Positions 5,818 to 12,770 of a DNA stretch of 15,103 nucleotides are shown here, one piece after another (the stretch's first letter is position 1; each line of letters opens with the position of its first letter). The stretch covers positions 1 to 15,103 of the forward strand of contig JAUWZC010000032.1 of NCBI GenBank assembly GCA_030615565.1, in the 5' to 3' direction. This DNA comes from Desulfobacteraceae bacterium. Lineage in GTDB: Bacteria; Desulfobacterota; DSM-4660; Desulfatiglandales; B25-G16. A program made the translations under genes and the position numbers. The notes below the pieces were generated by a model, which was not told the origin of the DNA, made no database searches, and saw nothing but the letters and a program-made list of their open reading frames with translations.

Positions 5818-5858
5818 GGGCAAGGATTTTTGATTTTGGATTTGGGAAAAGCAAAGGG
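5818..5858 (+). repeat. TTTGGGAAAAGCAAA string, copy 3
   Basis: It reads GGCAAGGATTTTTGATTTTG and then GATTTGGGAAAAGCAAAG, in the same order as at 1018-1050 and 3661-3704. Confidence 0.65.
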
Positions 5859-5939
5859 AAGAGGACATGGCGAATGGAGTACCGGGAACCAAGCAATCAG
5901 ATTTTCATAGTAGAACCAGCGGAAAGCAGGGTTTTCAGG

Positions 5940-7079
5940 TTACTGGATGAATTCAAGGTAATTTTCTCTATGGATGACCTCAAAGCCAGCACCTGTATAA
6001 TTAGCTTGCCAGTCTTTTGGAATTTTTACCGGGATATTTTTCCACTTTATCTCGTAGCCAGAAAGTTTCCCCTTTTTTTCTTCCACGAGGTCGATTTCTT
6101 TCCTGTCATAGGTTCTCCAGAAATAGGTATTCGTTGCTTGACGGAGATATTCCTGTTTTTTGAATCGCTCTGTTATGAGGTAGTTTTCCCAGAGTTCACC
6201 AATGTCATTTCGTATGGCAAGAGGATTGAAATTACCAATCAGTGCGTTACGAATGCCATTATCAAAAAAATAGAATCTATAATTTTTTGTGACTTCCTTG
6301 CGCAGGTTTCTACTGAATCCCATGTGCCTGTATATGACAAATACTTTTTCCAGTAAGTCAAGATACCGATCGACCGTATTTTTACTCATTCCCAATTGCT
6401 TCCCCAGTTCGGTTATGGAGACCTCACTGCCAATTTGAAAGGCCAGAAGTTGCAACAGACGCACCAGTTTGTTGGAGTGACGGATACCTTCAAGCTCCAG
6501 AATATCCTTAAAGAGGTAAGAGCTGATAATTTCACGCAGGTACTCTTCGCGGCGGGCATTGTTTCGTATGGTGACAATTTCTGGATATGAGCCATAGATC
6601 AGCCGTGATTCCAGATTCGCTTCTGTTTCATGCCGTTTTTCGATCTTTGAAATTTCCATCTGCGCGAGGGGAAACAATGTTAACACGAATTTCCGGCCTG
6701 TGAGCGGTTCGCCCACATCCTTTGCCAGATCAAAAGAAGAAGACCCTGTTGCAATGATCTTTAAATGGGGCATATGATCCACAATAATTTTGAGATTCAA
6801 TCCGATCTTCTCGATGTGTTGGGCTTCATCCACGACAAGAATTGAATGATTTCCCACAAAATCCTGAAGTTTGTTGATGGATTGGCTTTCAAGATACTGT
6901 CGTACAACAATATCATCCCCGTTTACAAAGAGAACTTTTGCAACGTCCTCACCTTCAAGGTATTTTTTTAGGAGTGTAGTTTTCCCTACCCGCCGAGCTC
7001 CATATATGACCACCACTTTGCCAGGCGTTATCAATTCCCTAAGGTTTTCTATGTGCTTTTGGGGTATATATATCATCAT
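5940..7079 (-). CDS. DUF4143-type AAA ATPase 2
   Basis: A 379-residue ATPase of the AAA_14/DUF4143 family. Walker A is GARRVGKTT (27-35), Walker B ILVVDEAQHI has D84/E85, and ATGSSSFDLA (110-119) is the sensor-like strand. GEPLTGRKFVLTLFPLAQME (123-142) matches the family's arginine/P-L-x-x-x-E block. A helix-turn-helix or winged-helix stretch, ITELGKQLGMSKNTVDRYL (about 222-240), precedes the C-terminal part. There, D330 in RKEIDLVEE and E343-x-K345 in GYEIKW form a PD-(D/E)xK-like pattern. The function is unknown; a DNA-handling role is an inference. It is only distantly similar to ATPase 1 despite equal length. Two ATGs in a row (7079, 7076) begin it and no Shine-Dalgarno sequence is present. 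A consensus promoter with an operator-like palindrome lies directly upstream. Confidence 0.9.
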   Translation of the reverse strand: MMIYIPQKHIENLRELITPGKVVVIYGARRVGKTTLLKKYLEGEDVAKVLFVNGDDIVVRQYLESQSINKLQDFVGNHSILVVDEAQHIEKIGLNLKIIVDHMPHLKIIATGSSSFDLAKDVGEPLTGRKFVLTLFPLAQMEISKIEKRHETEANLESRLIYGSYPEIVTIRNNARREEYLREIISSYLFKDILELEGIRHSNKLVRLLQLLAFQIGSEVSITELGKQLGMSKNTVDRYLDLLEKVFVIYRHMGFSRNLRKEVTKNYRFYFFDNGIRNALIGNFNPLAIRNDIGELWENYLITERFKKQEYLRQATNTYFWRTYDRKEIDLVEEKKGKLSGYEIKWKNIPVKIPKDWQANYTGAGFEVIHRENYLEFIQ

Positions 7080-7093
7080 ATTTTGTTAAATAT

Positions 7094-7139
7094 AGTCAAT
7101 AAATTGACTTAATTATAAAGAAATTAGTCATTTTGTCAA
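7094..7139 (-). promoter_or_regulatory. Consensus promoter and palindrome before ATPase 2
   Basis: On the minus strand, TTGACA (7139-7134), a 16-bp spacer and TATAAT (7117-7112), both boxes perfect. The inverted repeat AGTCAAT-AA-ATTGACT (7094-7109) sits over the predicted transcription start (about 7105), 15 bp before the ATG. This position is typical of an autorepressor operator. Confidence 0.75.
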
Positions 7140-7219
7140 GTTTAAATAAATCTTAGCCATGAAAGGAGCTATGTTGGATGGGGGATATGCGATAGGGGAT
7201 TTTGGCCCGCTCTGCCCGC

Positions 7220-7254
7220 CCTCCCCGTCCCGAGACCGGTACGGGATCGGGAGG
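7220..7254. repeat. GC-rich hairpin
   Basis: CCTCCCCGTCCCG (7220-7232) pairs with CGGGATCGGGAGG (7242-7254), with two central mismatches, around AGACCGGTA. There is no T-run on either side, so it is more likely a repeat than a terminator. Confidence 0.55.
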
Positions 7255-7306
7255 CGCATATTCCATGTATGCAAGTATATATCCAGATAATCAGGTCTGG
7301 GCCAGG

Positions 7307-7359
7307 GATTGCGCCCATGTTAAATTGGCTTTGCCGTTTCACATCCGTGAAAATTTAAC
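7307..7359 (+). repeat. 53-bp three-way-junction repeat, copy 2
   Basis: Outer arms GTTAAAT (7319-7325) and ATTTAAC (7353-7359), with inner hairpins TGGC-TTT-GCCG (7326-7336) and TTTCAC-ATCC-GTGAAA (7337-7352). The two changes from copy 1 fall in a loop and at a pair that becomes U-G, so the fold is kept. Confidence 0.85.
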
Positions 7360-7387
7360 CCCAGTATGATATTCCATACCCACCCCG

Positions 7388-7415
7388 GTTAAATAAAATC
7401 ACAAAGGCATTTAAC
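7388..7415 (+). repeat. Hairpin with GTTAAAT/ATTTAAC stem
   Basis: GTTAAAT (7388-7394) and ATTTAAC (7409-7415) around a 14-base loop, preceded by CCCCG and followed by AGGTCGGGCGGGGCAGG. It lies 28 bp after the end of the second three-way-junction repeat. Confidence 0.65.
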
Positions 7416-7511
7416 AGGTCGGGCGGGGCAGGTTCCAGTGAAACAGGCTCCAATGCAGCCAGCTAACTCACCTTGATTCAGCGGCAAAGAGGTTAAATTA
7501 TCAGAAATCAA

Positions 7512-9644
7512 TTACCTAACAGAACCCGGTGTGCTTTCATTTTTTTCACGCAATCTGTTAAGGCGAAAGTAGATATTTCCCAAGGCCATCAATTCCTCAT
7601 GGCTACCTTGCTCAACAATACGTCCATGGTGCATGACCAGAATCTTATCGGCATGCTGAATAGTTGAAGGCCTGTGGGCAATAATGAGGGTGGTTTGTCT
7701 TCTTGAGAGGGTAAAAATAGAGTCTTGAATCAAACGCTCTGTCTCTGGATCCACACTGGAGGTGGCCTCGTCCAAAATCAGAAGAGTTGGATTATAGGCC
7801 AATACTCGGCTCAGGGCCAGGAGCTGCCTTTGACCACCAGAGAGTATTGCACCACCTTCTCCTACCTCATGATCAAAACCACCTGAAAGGCGTTTTATGT
7901 ATTGATAGGCGTTTGCCTGCCTGGAAGCCTCTTCCAGTGTTTCTTTCGTTATTTTTTTATTCCCCAAGGATATATTTTCTGCAATGCTGCCAGCGAAGAT
8001 AAAAACGTCCTGCATAACGAGGCCCATTTGGGAACGTAGCTCCTCTATTTTCCACTCTCTGATATCAAGGTCATCTAAAAGGATGGTTCCCCTTTCAAAT
8101 TCATAAAATCTCTCAATAAGATTGATTATAGTCGTCTTTCCTGACCCTGTTATGCCAACCAGGGCAACCATCTGGCCTGGCTTAATCTCAAAGGAAACAT
8201 CGGTGAGGACTGGAAAGCCCTTCTCATAGGCAAAAGAGACATCTTTGAACTGAAGGTGACCTTCAGCTCTCACCGGTCTTTCAGGCGTCTCTGGCTCCTG
8301 AATCACCTCTTCTTGATCCATAAGCCCGAATATCCGCTCCATGGAGGCCATGGCAGATTGCATTATATTGTATTTTTCTGAGATATCCCTTATGGGTTTA
8401 AAAAACATCTGAATATAACCTATAAAGGCTACAAGCGATCCCAGGGTTAGCTGTTCTGATATAACTTTCCCACCTCCATACCAGAGCAGGAGACCTATAC
8501 CTACAGAGGAAAAAACCTCCATGGAAGGCATAAATACAGCAAAAATCTTGATCTGCCTCATGCTCGCAAGGTAGTTTTTATGGTTAAGCTCTTTAAAGTA
8601 TTTAAGCTGCATTTTTTCTTGGACAAAAAGCTGAATGATGCGAATACCAGGAATTCTCTCCTGGAGAAATGCATTAATTGCAGCAATGTTTTTTCTTATC
8701 TCACGAAATACCTCTCTTGCCTGTCTGCTAAAAAACAATGTCAACCCAAACACAAAGGGGAGAAGAATAAAGGAGATTAAAGCCAGGCGCCAGTTAAGAT
8801 GTAGCAACACTACTATAATACCTGCCAGGAGAAATATATCTTTAAACACAGTGATTAGAACCGATTTGAACATTTCATTTAAATTTTCTATGTCATTTGT
8901 TACTCTGGTAACCAGCCTCCCTACTGGATTTCGGTCAAAAAACCTAATAGATTGCCCCTGTATCCGGCTAAAAAGCTCCATCCTGATGTCTTGCATCATA
9001 TTCTGTCCGGATTTCTCCAAAAGATAATATTGCCAATAATTCAAGACGAAAGAGGCTCCAATCAAAAAAAGCAAAAACACTCCGATGAGCAATACGCCGT
9101 TAAGGTCTTTATGTCGCAATTTTATTATTGTATCGTGAGAGACATTGTTCAATGCTTTAACAGGCATATAAAGATAAGGGCCTTCTCCTTTTATTGCCTT
9201 TTCAGGAGCAAATAACCTGTTTTGATTACTTGCCTCTGCAGGGATCCTATAAAATCGGTCCCTGGAAATAAGCCCTTCCTCTTGGTAGTGTCTAAGATCC
9301 ATAGGGTCAATCTGTTTGAGCTTGGAGCTTGAGAGAAACCCCAATCCGGTCTCTTTTGTAGTTTCTACAATGTGGCCATATTTCTGGTCAAACTCCTCGG
9401 CTAAGCCACCAGGCATAACCTTCTGGTGAACTGGGTACCAAAAAGATAATATGTACCGGTCTATGGCAATCTTTGGAAGGTAGGGAATAGAAAGATCAAA
9501 TAGTGTGATCAAAAGAGTTAGGGCCAGAGCAAGAAAAAGGTTTTTTTTATAAGGCCTTGTATAGGGGATTAATCTTTTTAAAAGGCCTATATTGTAAGGT
9601 TTGCCAAGTTTGCCCTCTTCCATATATCCATAGTCAAGATGCAT
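7512..9644 (-). CDS. ABC exporter half-transporter, catalytically canonical subunit (BmrD/LmrD-like)
   Basis: A 710-residue inner-membrane protein with an exporter-type transmembrane domain followed by an ATPase domain. Motifs: Walker A GITGSGKT (497-504), Q-loop VMQD (Q545), signature LSGGQ (601-605), Walker B LLILDE with catalytic E626, D-loop SSVD and switch H657 in IIAHR. Membrane segment 1 is at about 36-58 and segment 2 at about 183-205; the roughly 110 mostly polar residues between them exceed the usual short loop and would lie outside the cytoplasm. BmrD of Bacillus also has an enlarged region here. The ATG at 9644 is preferred because AAAAGGA precedes it; a GTG at 9686 in frame has a poor site. 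It is the second gene after the 582-residue partner at 9914-11662. Substrate unknown; drug or lipid export is usual for relatives. Confidence 0.9.
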   Translation of the reverse strand: MHLDYGYMEEGKLGKPYNIGLLKRLIPYTRPYKKNLFLALALTLLITLFDLSIPYLPKIAIDRYILSFWYPVHQKVMPGGLAEEFDQKYGHIVETTKETGLGFLSSSKLKQIDPMDLRHYQEEGLISRDRFYRIPAEASNQNRLFAPEKAIKGEGPYLYMPVKALNNVSHDTIIKLRHKDLNGVLLIGVFLLFLIGASFVLNYWQYYLLEKSGQNMMQDIRMELFSRIQGQSIRFFDRNPVGRLVTRVTNDIENLNEMFKSVLITVFKDIFLLAGIIVVLLHLNWRLALISFILLPFVFGLTLFFSRQAREVFREIRKNIAAINAFLQERIPGIRIIQLFVQEKMQLKYFKELNHKNYLASMRQIKIFAVFMPSMEVFSSVGIGLLLWYGGGKVISEQLTLGSLVAFIGYIQMFFKPIRDISEKYNIMQSAMASMERIFGLMDQEEVIQEPETPERPVRAEGHLQFKDVSFAYEKGFPVLTDVSFEIKPGQMVALVGITGSGKTTIINLIERFYEFERGTILLDDLDIREWKIEELRSQMGLVMQDVFIFAGSIAENISLGNKKITKETLEEASRQANAYQYIKRLSGGFDHEVGEGGAILSGGQRQLLALSRVLAYNPTLLILDEATSSVDPETERLIQDSIFTLSRRQTTLIIAHRPSTIQHADKILVMHHGRIVEQGSHEELMALGNIYFRLNRLREKNESTPGSVR

Positions 9645-9835
9645 TGCTATCTGTCCTTTTCGTAAACATTCACCGCTGAGATTCACCCTGTTAGATAAAA
9701 CAGAAGGCTCCCACGCACTTTTCTTTATCAGACAAGAGAATGCGCATTTTATGCTATAGCATTATCAAGCTATCTAACAGGGCAAGGAGATCGCTGACCC
9801 GCCAGCCTCGCCTGAAGAGCAAAGTTCCTGGACAG

Positions 9836-9872
9836 TTCCCCTTTGCCCCGCAGTAAGCGGGACAAAGGGGAA
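9836..9872. repeat. Strong 16-bp-stem hairpin between the two ABC genes
   Basis: TTCCCCTTTGCCCCGC (9836-9851) pairs with GCGGGACAAAGGGGAA (9857-9872), with one mismatch, around AGTAA. Neither strand has a T-run after it. The rest of the 269-bp gap holds CCGCGGCCTTTGCGTC and TTTGCGGTAGA words, related in style to the CTGCG-rich repeat at 13538-13668. Confidence 0.75.
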
Positions 9873-9913
9873 TTTATTCGTCTCCGCGGCCTTTGCGTCT
9901 TTGCGGTAGATTA

Positions 9914-11662
9914 TTACTCCCCTCCTAATTCCTCACTCAACTGCTGTCTTTCGTAAAGCCTGGTATATTCCTTCCGGACGACTAGAAGTGCAGCGTGGTC
10001 TCCAACCTCTACCAATTTACCAGCCTTAAGCACAAATATGATATCTGCTCTCCTAATGGTTGAAAGCCTATGAGAAACAATTATATTCGTTTTTCCATCT
10101 CTCATCTCAAGGATACTGTTTAATATATTAGCTTCAGTCCTGGTATCTACCTGAGAAAGGGCGTCATCCAAAATCAGGATTGGGGGGTTGGAAATAAGAG
10201 CCCTTGCTATAGTCAACCTCTGTCTCTGTCCTCCTGATAAAGTTATCCCTTTTTCTCCTAAAATGGAGTTAATGCCATTGGGAAAAGAATTGATATCGAC
10301 TGCCAATTGAGAGATCTCAAGGACATTTCCCATGAGGTCCTTGCCTACTCCCTGTCGACCGAAGATTATATTGTTTAAGATGGTATCAGAAAAAATATGG
10401 GCCTCCTGGGTCACAAAACCGATAGACCCCCTTAAATTTTTTAGGTCTATATCATGAATAGGAATTTCATCAATCTGCACCATACCTCTTTCTGTTTCCA
10501 CTAACCGGGGTATTATTTGAAGGAGTGTGCTCTTGCCTGAGCCTACTCCGCCTACAATTGCTATAGTCTGTCCAGCCTCTATCCTTATATCTATATCTTT
10601 CAGTGCAGGGTCCTTTTCTTGTGGATAGTAAAATGTTAAACTCTTTAGGCAAATCTCACCTCTAATAACCCCTCTAAATGGATTTGTTGTTTGATTGGTA
10701 ATCTCCGGAACCTCATCTAATATACCATTTATCCTCCTCATTGATGCAGAACCTCTCTGGATCGAGTTTGTAACCCAACCAAGTGCCATCATAGGCCAGG
10801 TTAGAAGATTGAGATAACTAATAAAGGCTACAAAGTCACCAGTGGTAATATTCCCCAGAATAGTCAGTCGTCCCCCAATCCAGATAACTACAGCAAGTCC
10901 AAGATTGGTAAATAATGTCATCATCGGGAAAAAAATGGCGAGAGTCTTGGCAAGATCGAGATTATTGGAGATATATGTCTCTCCGTTATCCTTTACTCTG
11001 CTATATCCCCAAGGTTGGCGATTATAGGCCTTAATAACTCTGATTCCGGCTAACGCCTCCCTAACTGACTCTGTTAATTCAGAAAATGTCTGTTGTGCTT
11101 GCCTAAATTCTCCGCCCATCTTGCGGGTAATAATCAAGGTAAAATAAAAGATAAAAGGTGTGGGAACGAGGGAGATGAGGGTTAATTTTATGTCTATATA
11201 TAACATAAAACCTATAGTGGCCAAACCAAGTACAACCCCGTCGGTCAGCGCCACTAATCCTATTCCTGCAGCCATCCTTACAGCATCGATATCATTTACA
11301 GCACGTGCCATCAAGTCACCTGTTTTTGTCCTCCAGTAAAAGGAAAGGGGAAGTGTCTGCAGATGCTTATAAATTCTATTTCTTAAGGACTTTTCCACCT
11401 TCCTGGAGTGACCAAATACGAAATACCGCCAGATGTATCTAAAGATTGCCATAGTAATTGCAATTCCCACTATGATTAGTGCGTACTTGAGTAACAGAAC
11501 AGAACTCGCCTGGCCAATAGTTAAGGAATCTATTGCTTTTTTTATGATTCTGGGGATGAAAAGCTGGAGAGTGTCTACAAACAAAAGGCTGGAGAGTCCA
11601 ATAATCAGGGCTATCCTGTTCTCGATAAAATAGGTCTTAAGGGGTTTAAAGTCTTTTAGCAT
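9914..11662 (-). CDS. ABC exporter half-transporter, degenerate-site subunit (BmrC/LmrC-like)
   Basis: A 582-residue membrane ATPase with about six membrane segments (residues 15-300) and a C-terminal ABC domain. Walker A is GGVGSGKS (371-378), Q-loop Q419, signature LSGGQ (475-479) and switch H531 in IIVSHR. Walker B ends ILILDDALSQVD, so Asp500 replaces the catalytic Glu. This is the hallmark of the degenerate subunit in heterodimeric exporters such as LmrCD, BmrCD and TM287/288. Its length matches BmrC. The partner with an intact Glu follows 269 bp downstream on the same strand, and together they should make one asymmetric exporter in the inner membrane. The ATG at 11662 has only a weak GGATAAG site upstream. 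Low-GC codon use matches its partner. Confidence 0.92.
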   Translation of the reverse strand: MLKDFKPLKTYFIENRIALIIGLSSLLFVDTLQLFIPRIIKKAIDSLTIGQASSVLLLKYALIIVGIAITMAIFRYIWRYFVFGHSRKVEKSLRNRIYKHLQTLPLSFYWRTKTGDLMARAVNDIDAVRMAAGIGLVALTDGVVLGLATIGFMLYIDIKLTLISLVPTPFIFYFTLIITRKMGGEFRQAQQTFSELTESVREALAGIRVIKAYNRQPWGYSRVKDNGETYISNNLDLAKTLAIFFPMMTLFTNLGLAVVIWIGGRLTILGNITTGDFVAFISYLNLLTWPMMALGWVTNSIQRGSASMRRINGILDEVPEITNQTTNPFRGVIRGEICLKSLTFYYPQEKDPALKDIDIRIEAGQTIAIVGGVGSGKSTLLQIIPRLVETERGMVQIDEIPIHDIDLKNLRGSIGFVTQEAHIFSDTILNNIIFGRQGVGKDLMGNVLEISQLAVDINSFPNGINSILGEKGITLSGGQRQRLTIARALISNPPILILDDALSQVDTRTEANILNSILEMRDGKTNIIVSHRLSTIRRADIIFVLKAGKLVEVGDHAALLVVRKEYTRLYERQQLSEELGGE

Positions 11663-12011
11663 ACTGTCTTATCCTGCAGCATTACACATGAGAAAAAATT
11701 ATGACGACCTTGAACCATATAAGAAGATAGCAATGATTTTCAACCTAAACTTGGGGTCTTTCAAAAGATCGTCATCTCTCTTATCAAGCGCTTTAGCCCA
11801 GACATCAGCCTGGGCTATAATTGAATAATGTTGAACCAAAGGATGAGTTTGCAGGCCTAGCAGGTGGAATGATGTTCGGCCCTGAGATGGAGGTAGGTAG
11901 TCTGCACGATCGGCCCTATACCGTTAGAGGGCCAGAAAAGGATAAAATTCGTCAGCAAGTGAATAAGACGATCACATCTCTTATTAAACGAAATAACTTA
12001 TGATCGCCAAC
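11663..12011. other. Gap with two doubtful small frames and a hairpin
   Basis: 349 bp upstream of the ABC pair and downstream of the PEBP gene. A plus-strand frame at 11688-11828 would give 46 residues starting MRKNYDDLEPYKKIAMIFNL, and a second at 11821-12003 would give 60. A hairpin AGCCCAG/CTGGGCT lies at 11795-11816 inside the first. Neither peptide is recognised, and neither has a good ribosome binding site. The ABC operon promoter must be here or overlap, but no convincing -35/-10 pair was found. Confidence 0.5.
11821..12003 (+). CDS. Doubtful small open frame, unknown
   Basis: Sixty codons from a TTG placed directly after an in-frame stop, with no Shine-Dalgarno sequence at that start. 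An AGGTGG before an internal pair of ATGs (11869 and 11872) could start a shorter 43- or 44-residue product. The peptide has a glycine/methionine-rich start and a basic, helical C-terminus (KIRQQVNKTITSLIKRNNL). Its composition is protein-like, yet no family is recognised. It could be the decayed end of a larger gene, given that the sequence just before also reads as a broken frame. Confidence 0.2.
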   Translation: MNNVEPKDEFAGLAGGMMFGPEMEVGSLHDRPYTVRGPEKDKIRQQVNKTITSLIKRNNL

Positions 12012-12470
12012 TTACCTCTTATATCTTCCCATTAATTGGCCTTCGGCCAAGATATGTCCTTCCATTGCCTTCAGTAATTGGGCCTTGGTAATTCCAGCCT
12101 CTAAATTAATTTCTGTATCCAGGGCATAGAGTTTGAAATAATATCTATGCGTGCCACCAGGAGGGCATGGGCCCCCATAGCCAAATTTCCGAAAATCATT
12201 CATTCCATGTTTTGCGCCATTTTCAATTATCTTTTCAGGTGGTATCTTAGCAGGCAACTCCTTTATGCTTGCTGGTATATTAAAGAGTACCCAGTGTACC
12301 CATGTACCCATTGGCGCATCAGGATCATCACAGATAAGGGCAAGGCTCTTTGTGCCCTCAGGAACACTATTCCATGTTAATGGGGGAGAAACATCTTCCC
12401 CATCGCATGTATAGCCTTTAGGGATCATGCTGCCTTCAGAAAATGCAGTGCTTGTAATTGTAATCGCCAT
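12012..12470 (-). CDS. PEBP family protein (YbhB/YbcL type)
   Basis: 152 residues from the ATG at 12470, close to the length of the cytosolic E. coli YbhB/YbcL proteins of the phosphatidylethanolamine-binding (Raf kinase inhibitor-like) family. Family marks: YTCDGEDVSPPLTW (20-33), DPDAP (49-53), WVHWVLFNIP (57-66) and the ligand-pocket GGPCPPGGTHRYYF (99-112). The biochemical role in bacteria is unclear; small anionic ligands bind between DPDAP and GTHR. The start at 12470 is chosen because AGAGGAGGT ends seven bases before it. The same frame, however, continues upstream to an ATG at 12569 and a GTG at 12605. It encodes basic residues followed by FCLLIPFFFLCFLNG, a signal-peptide-like stretch, so a longer exported form is possible. 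Confidence 0.9.
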   Translation of the reverse strand: MAITITSTAFSEGSMIPKGYTCDGEDVSPPLTWNSVPEGTKSLALICDDPDAPMGTWVHWVLFNIPASIKELPAKIPPEKIIENGAKHGMNDFRKFGYGGPCPPGGTHRYYFKLYALDTEINLEAGITKAQLLKAMEGHILAEGQLMGRYKR

Positions 12471-12673
12471 CTTTTTACCTCCTCTCATTTTAGAACGGAC
12501 TTCATCTTTGCCGTTTAAAAAACAAAGAAAGAAGAATGGAATTAGTAAACAAAAAATTCTCCTATACATTTTTGAACTCATCATTGTTCCAGAATCATGA
12601 ACCACATTGAGCCATAACAGGATGGAATTAAATTACATCGACATCTAAAAGATTTCAAGTATTAAAGCTTGCT

Positions 12674-12750
12674 GATGCCTGCCTGTGCGTGGCCGCACGC
12701 AGACAGGGCTGTTTGCCTTCCGGGGCGTAGGCCTTACTGGCCGGAGGCTG
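12674..12750. repeat. Paired GC-rich hairpins (REP-like)
   Basis: The first hairpin is built on CCTGTGCGTG (12680-12689) with CACGCAGACAGG (12694-12705). The second pairs GCCTTCCGG (12715-12723) with CCGGAGGC (12741-12748). They lie just after the nitroreductase stop codon, where they could slow transcription or protect RNA, but they lack a T-run and look like dispersed palindromic repeats. Confidence 0.5.
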
Positions 12751-12770
12751 AGCGCTGAAGGCTTACTTAT

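Larger units (their letters stand above)
5701..5939. other. Repeat-rich intergenic block 5
   Basis: Between the AbrB/PIN pair and the 3' end of ATPase 2. It contains the GTGAAA/TTTCAC hairpin (5760-5783), a GGACGGGCGGGGCAAGG word also seen in block 6, and the third TTTGGGAAAAGCAAA string. A plus-strand frame from 5796 reads from repeats into the antisense of ATPase 2 and is rejected. Confidence 0.7.
7140..7511. other. Repeat-rich intergenic block 6
   Basis: It separates the ATPase 2 promoter from the 3' end of the ABC exporter operon. It carries a GC-rich hairpin (7220-7254), the second three-way-junction repeat (7307-7359) and a further GTTAAAT/ATTTAAC hairpin (7388-7415). No gene was found. 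Confidence 0.75.

Noticed and set aside
5796..6356. 186-codon plus-strand open frame
   Set aside because: It starts in a repeat and then reads the antisense of ATPase 2, which has clear motifs on the minus strand.
8580..9215. Overlapping plus-strand frames inside the ABC transporter
   Set aside because: They are antisense shadows of the transmembrane domain of a well-supported gene.
9836..9872. Strong hairpin considered as a terminator between the ABC genes
   Set aside because: No T-run follows on the minus strand, and the partner gene downstream needs to be transcribed; kept as a repeat.
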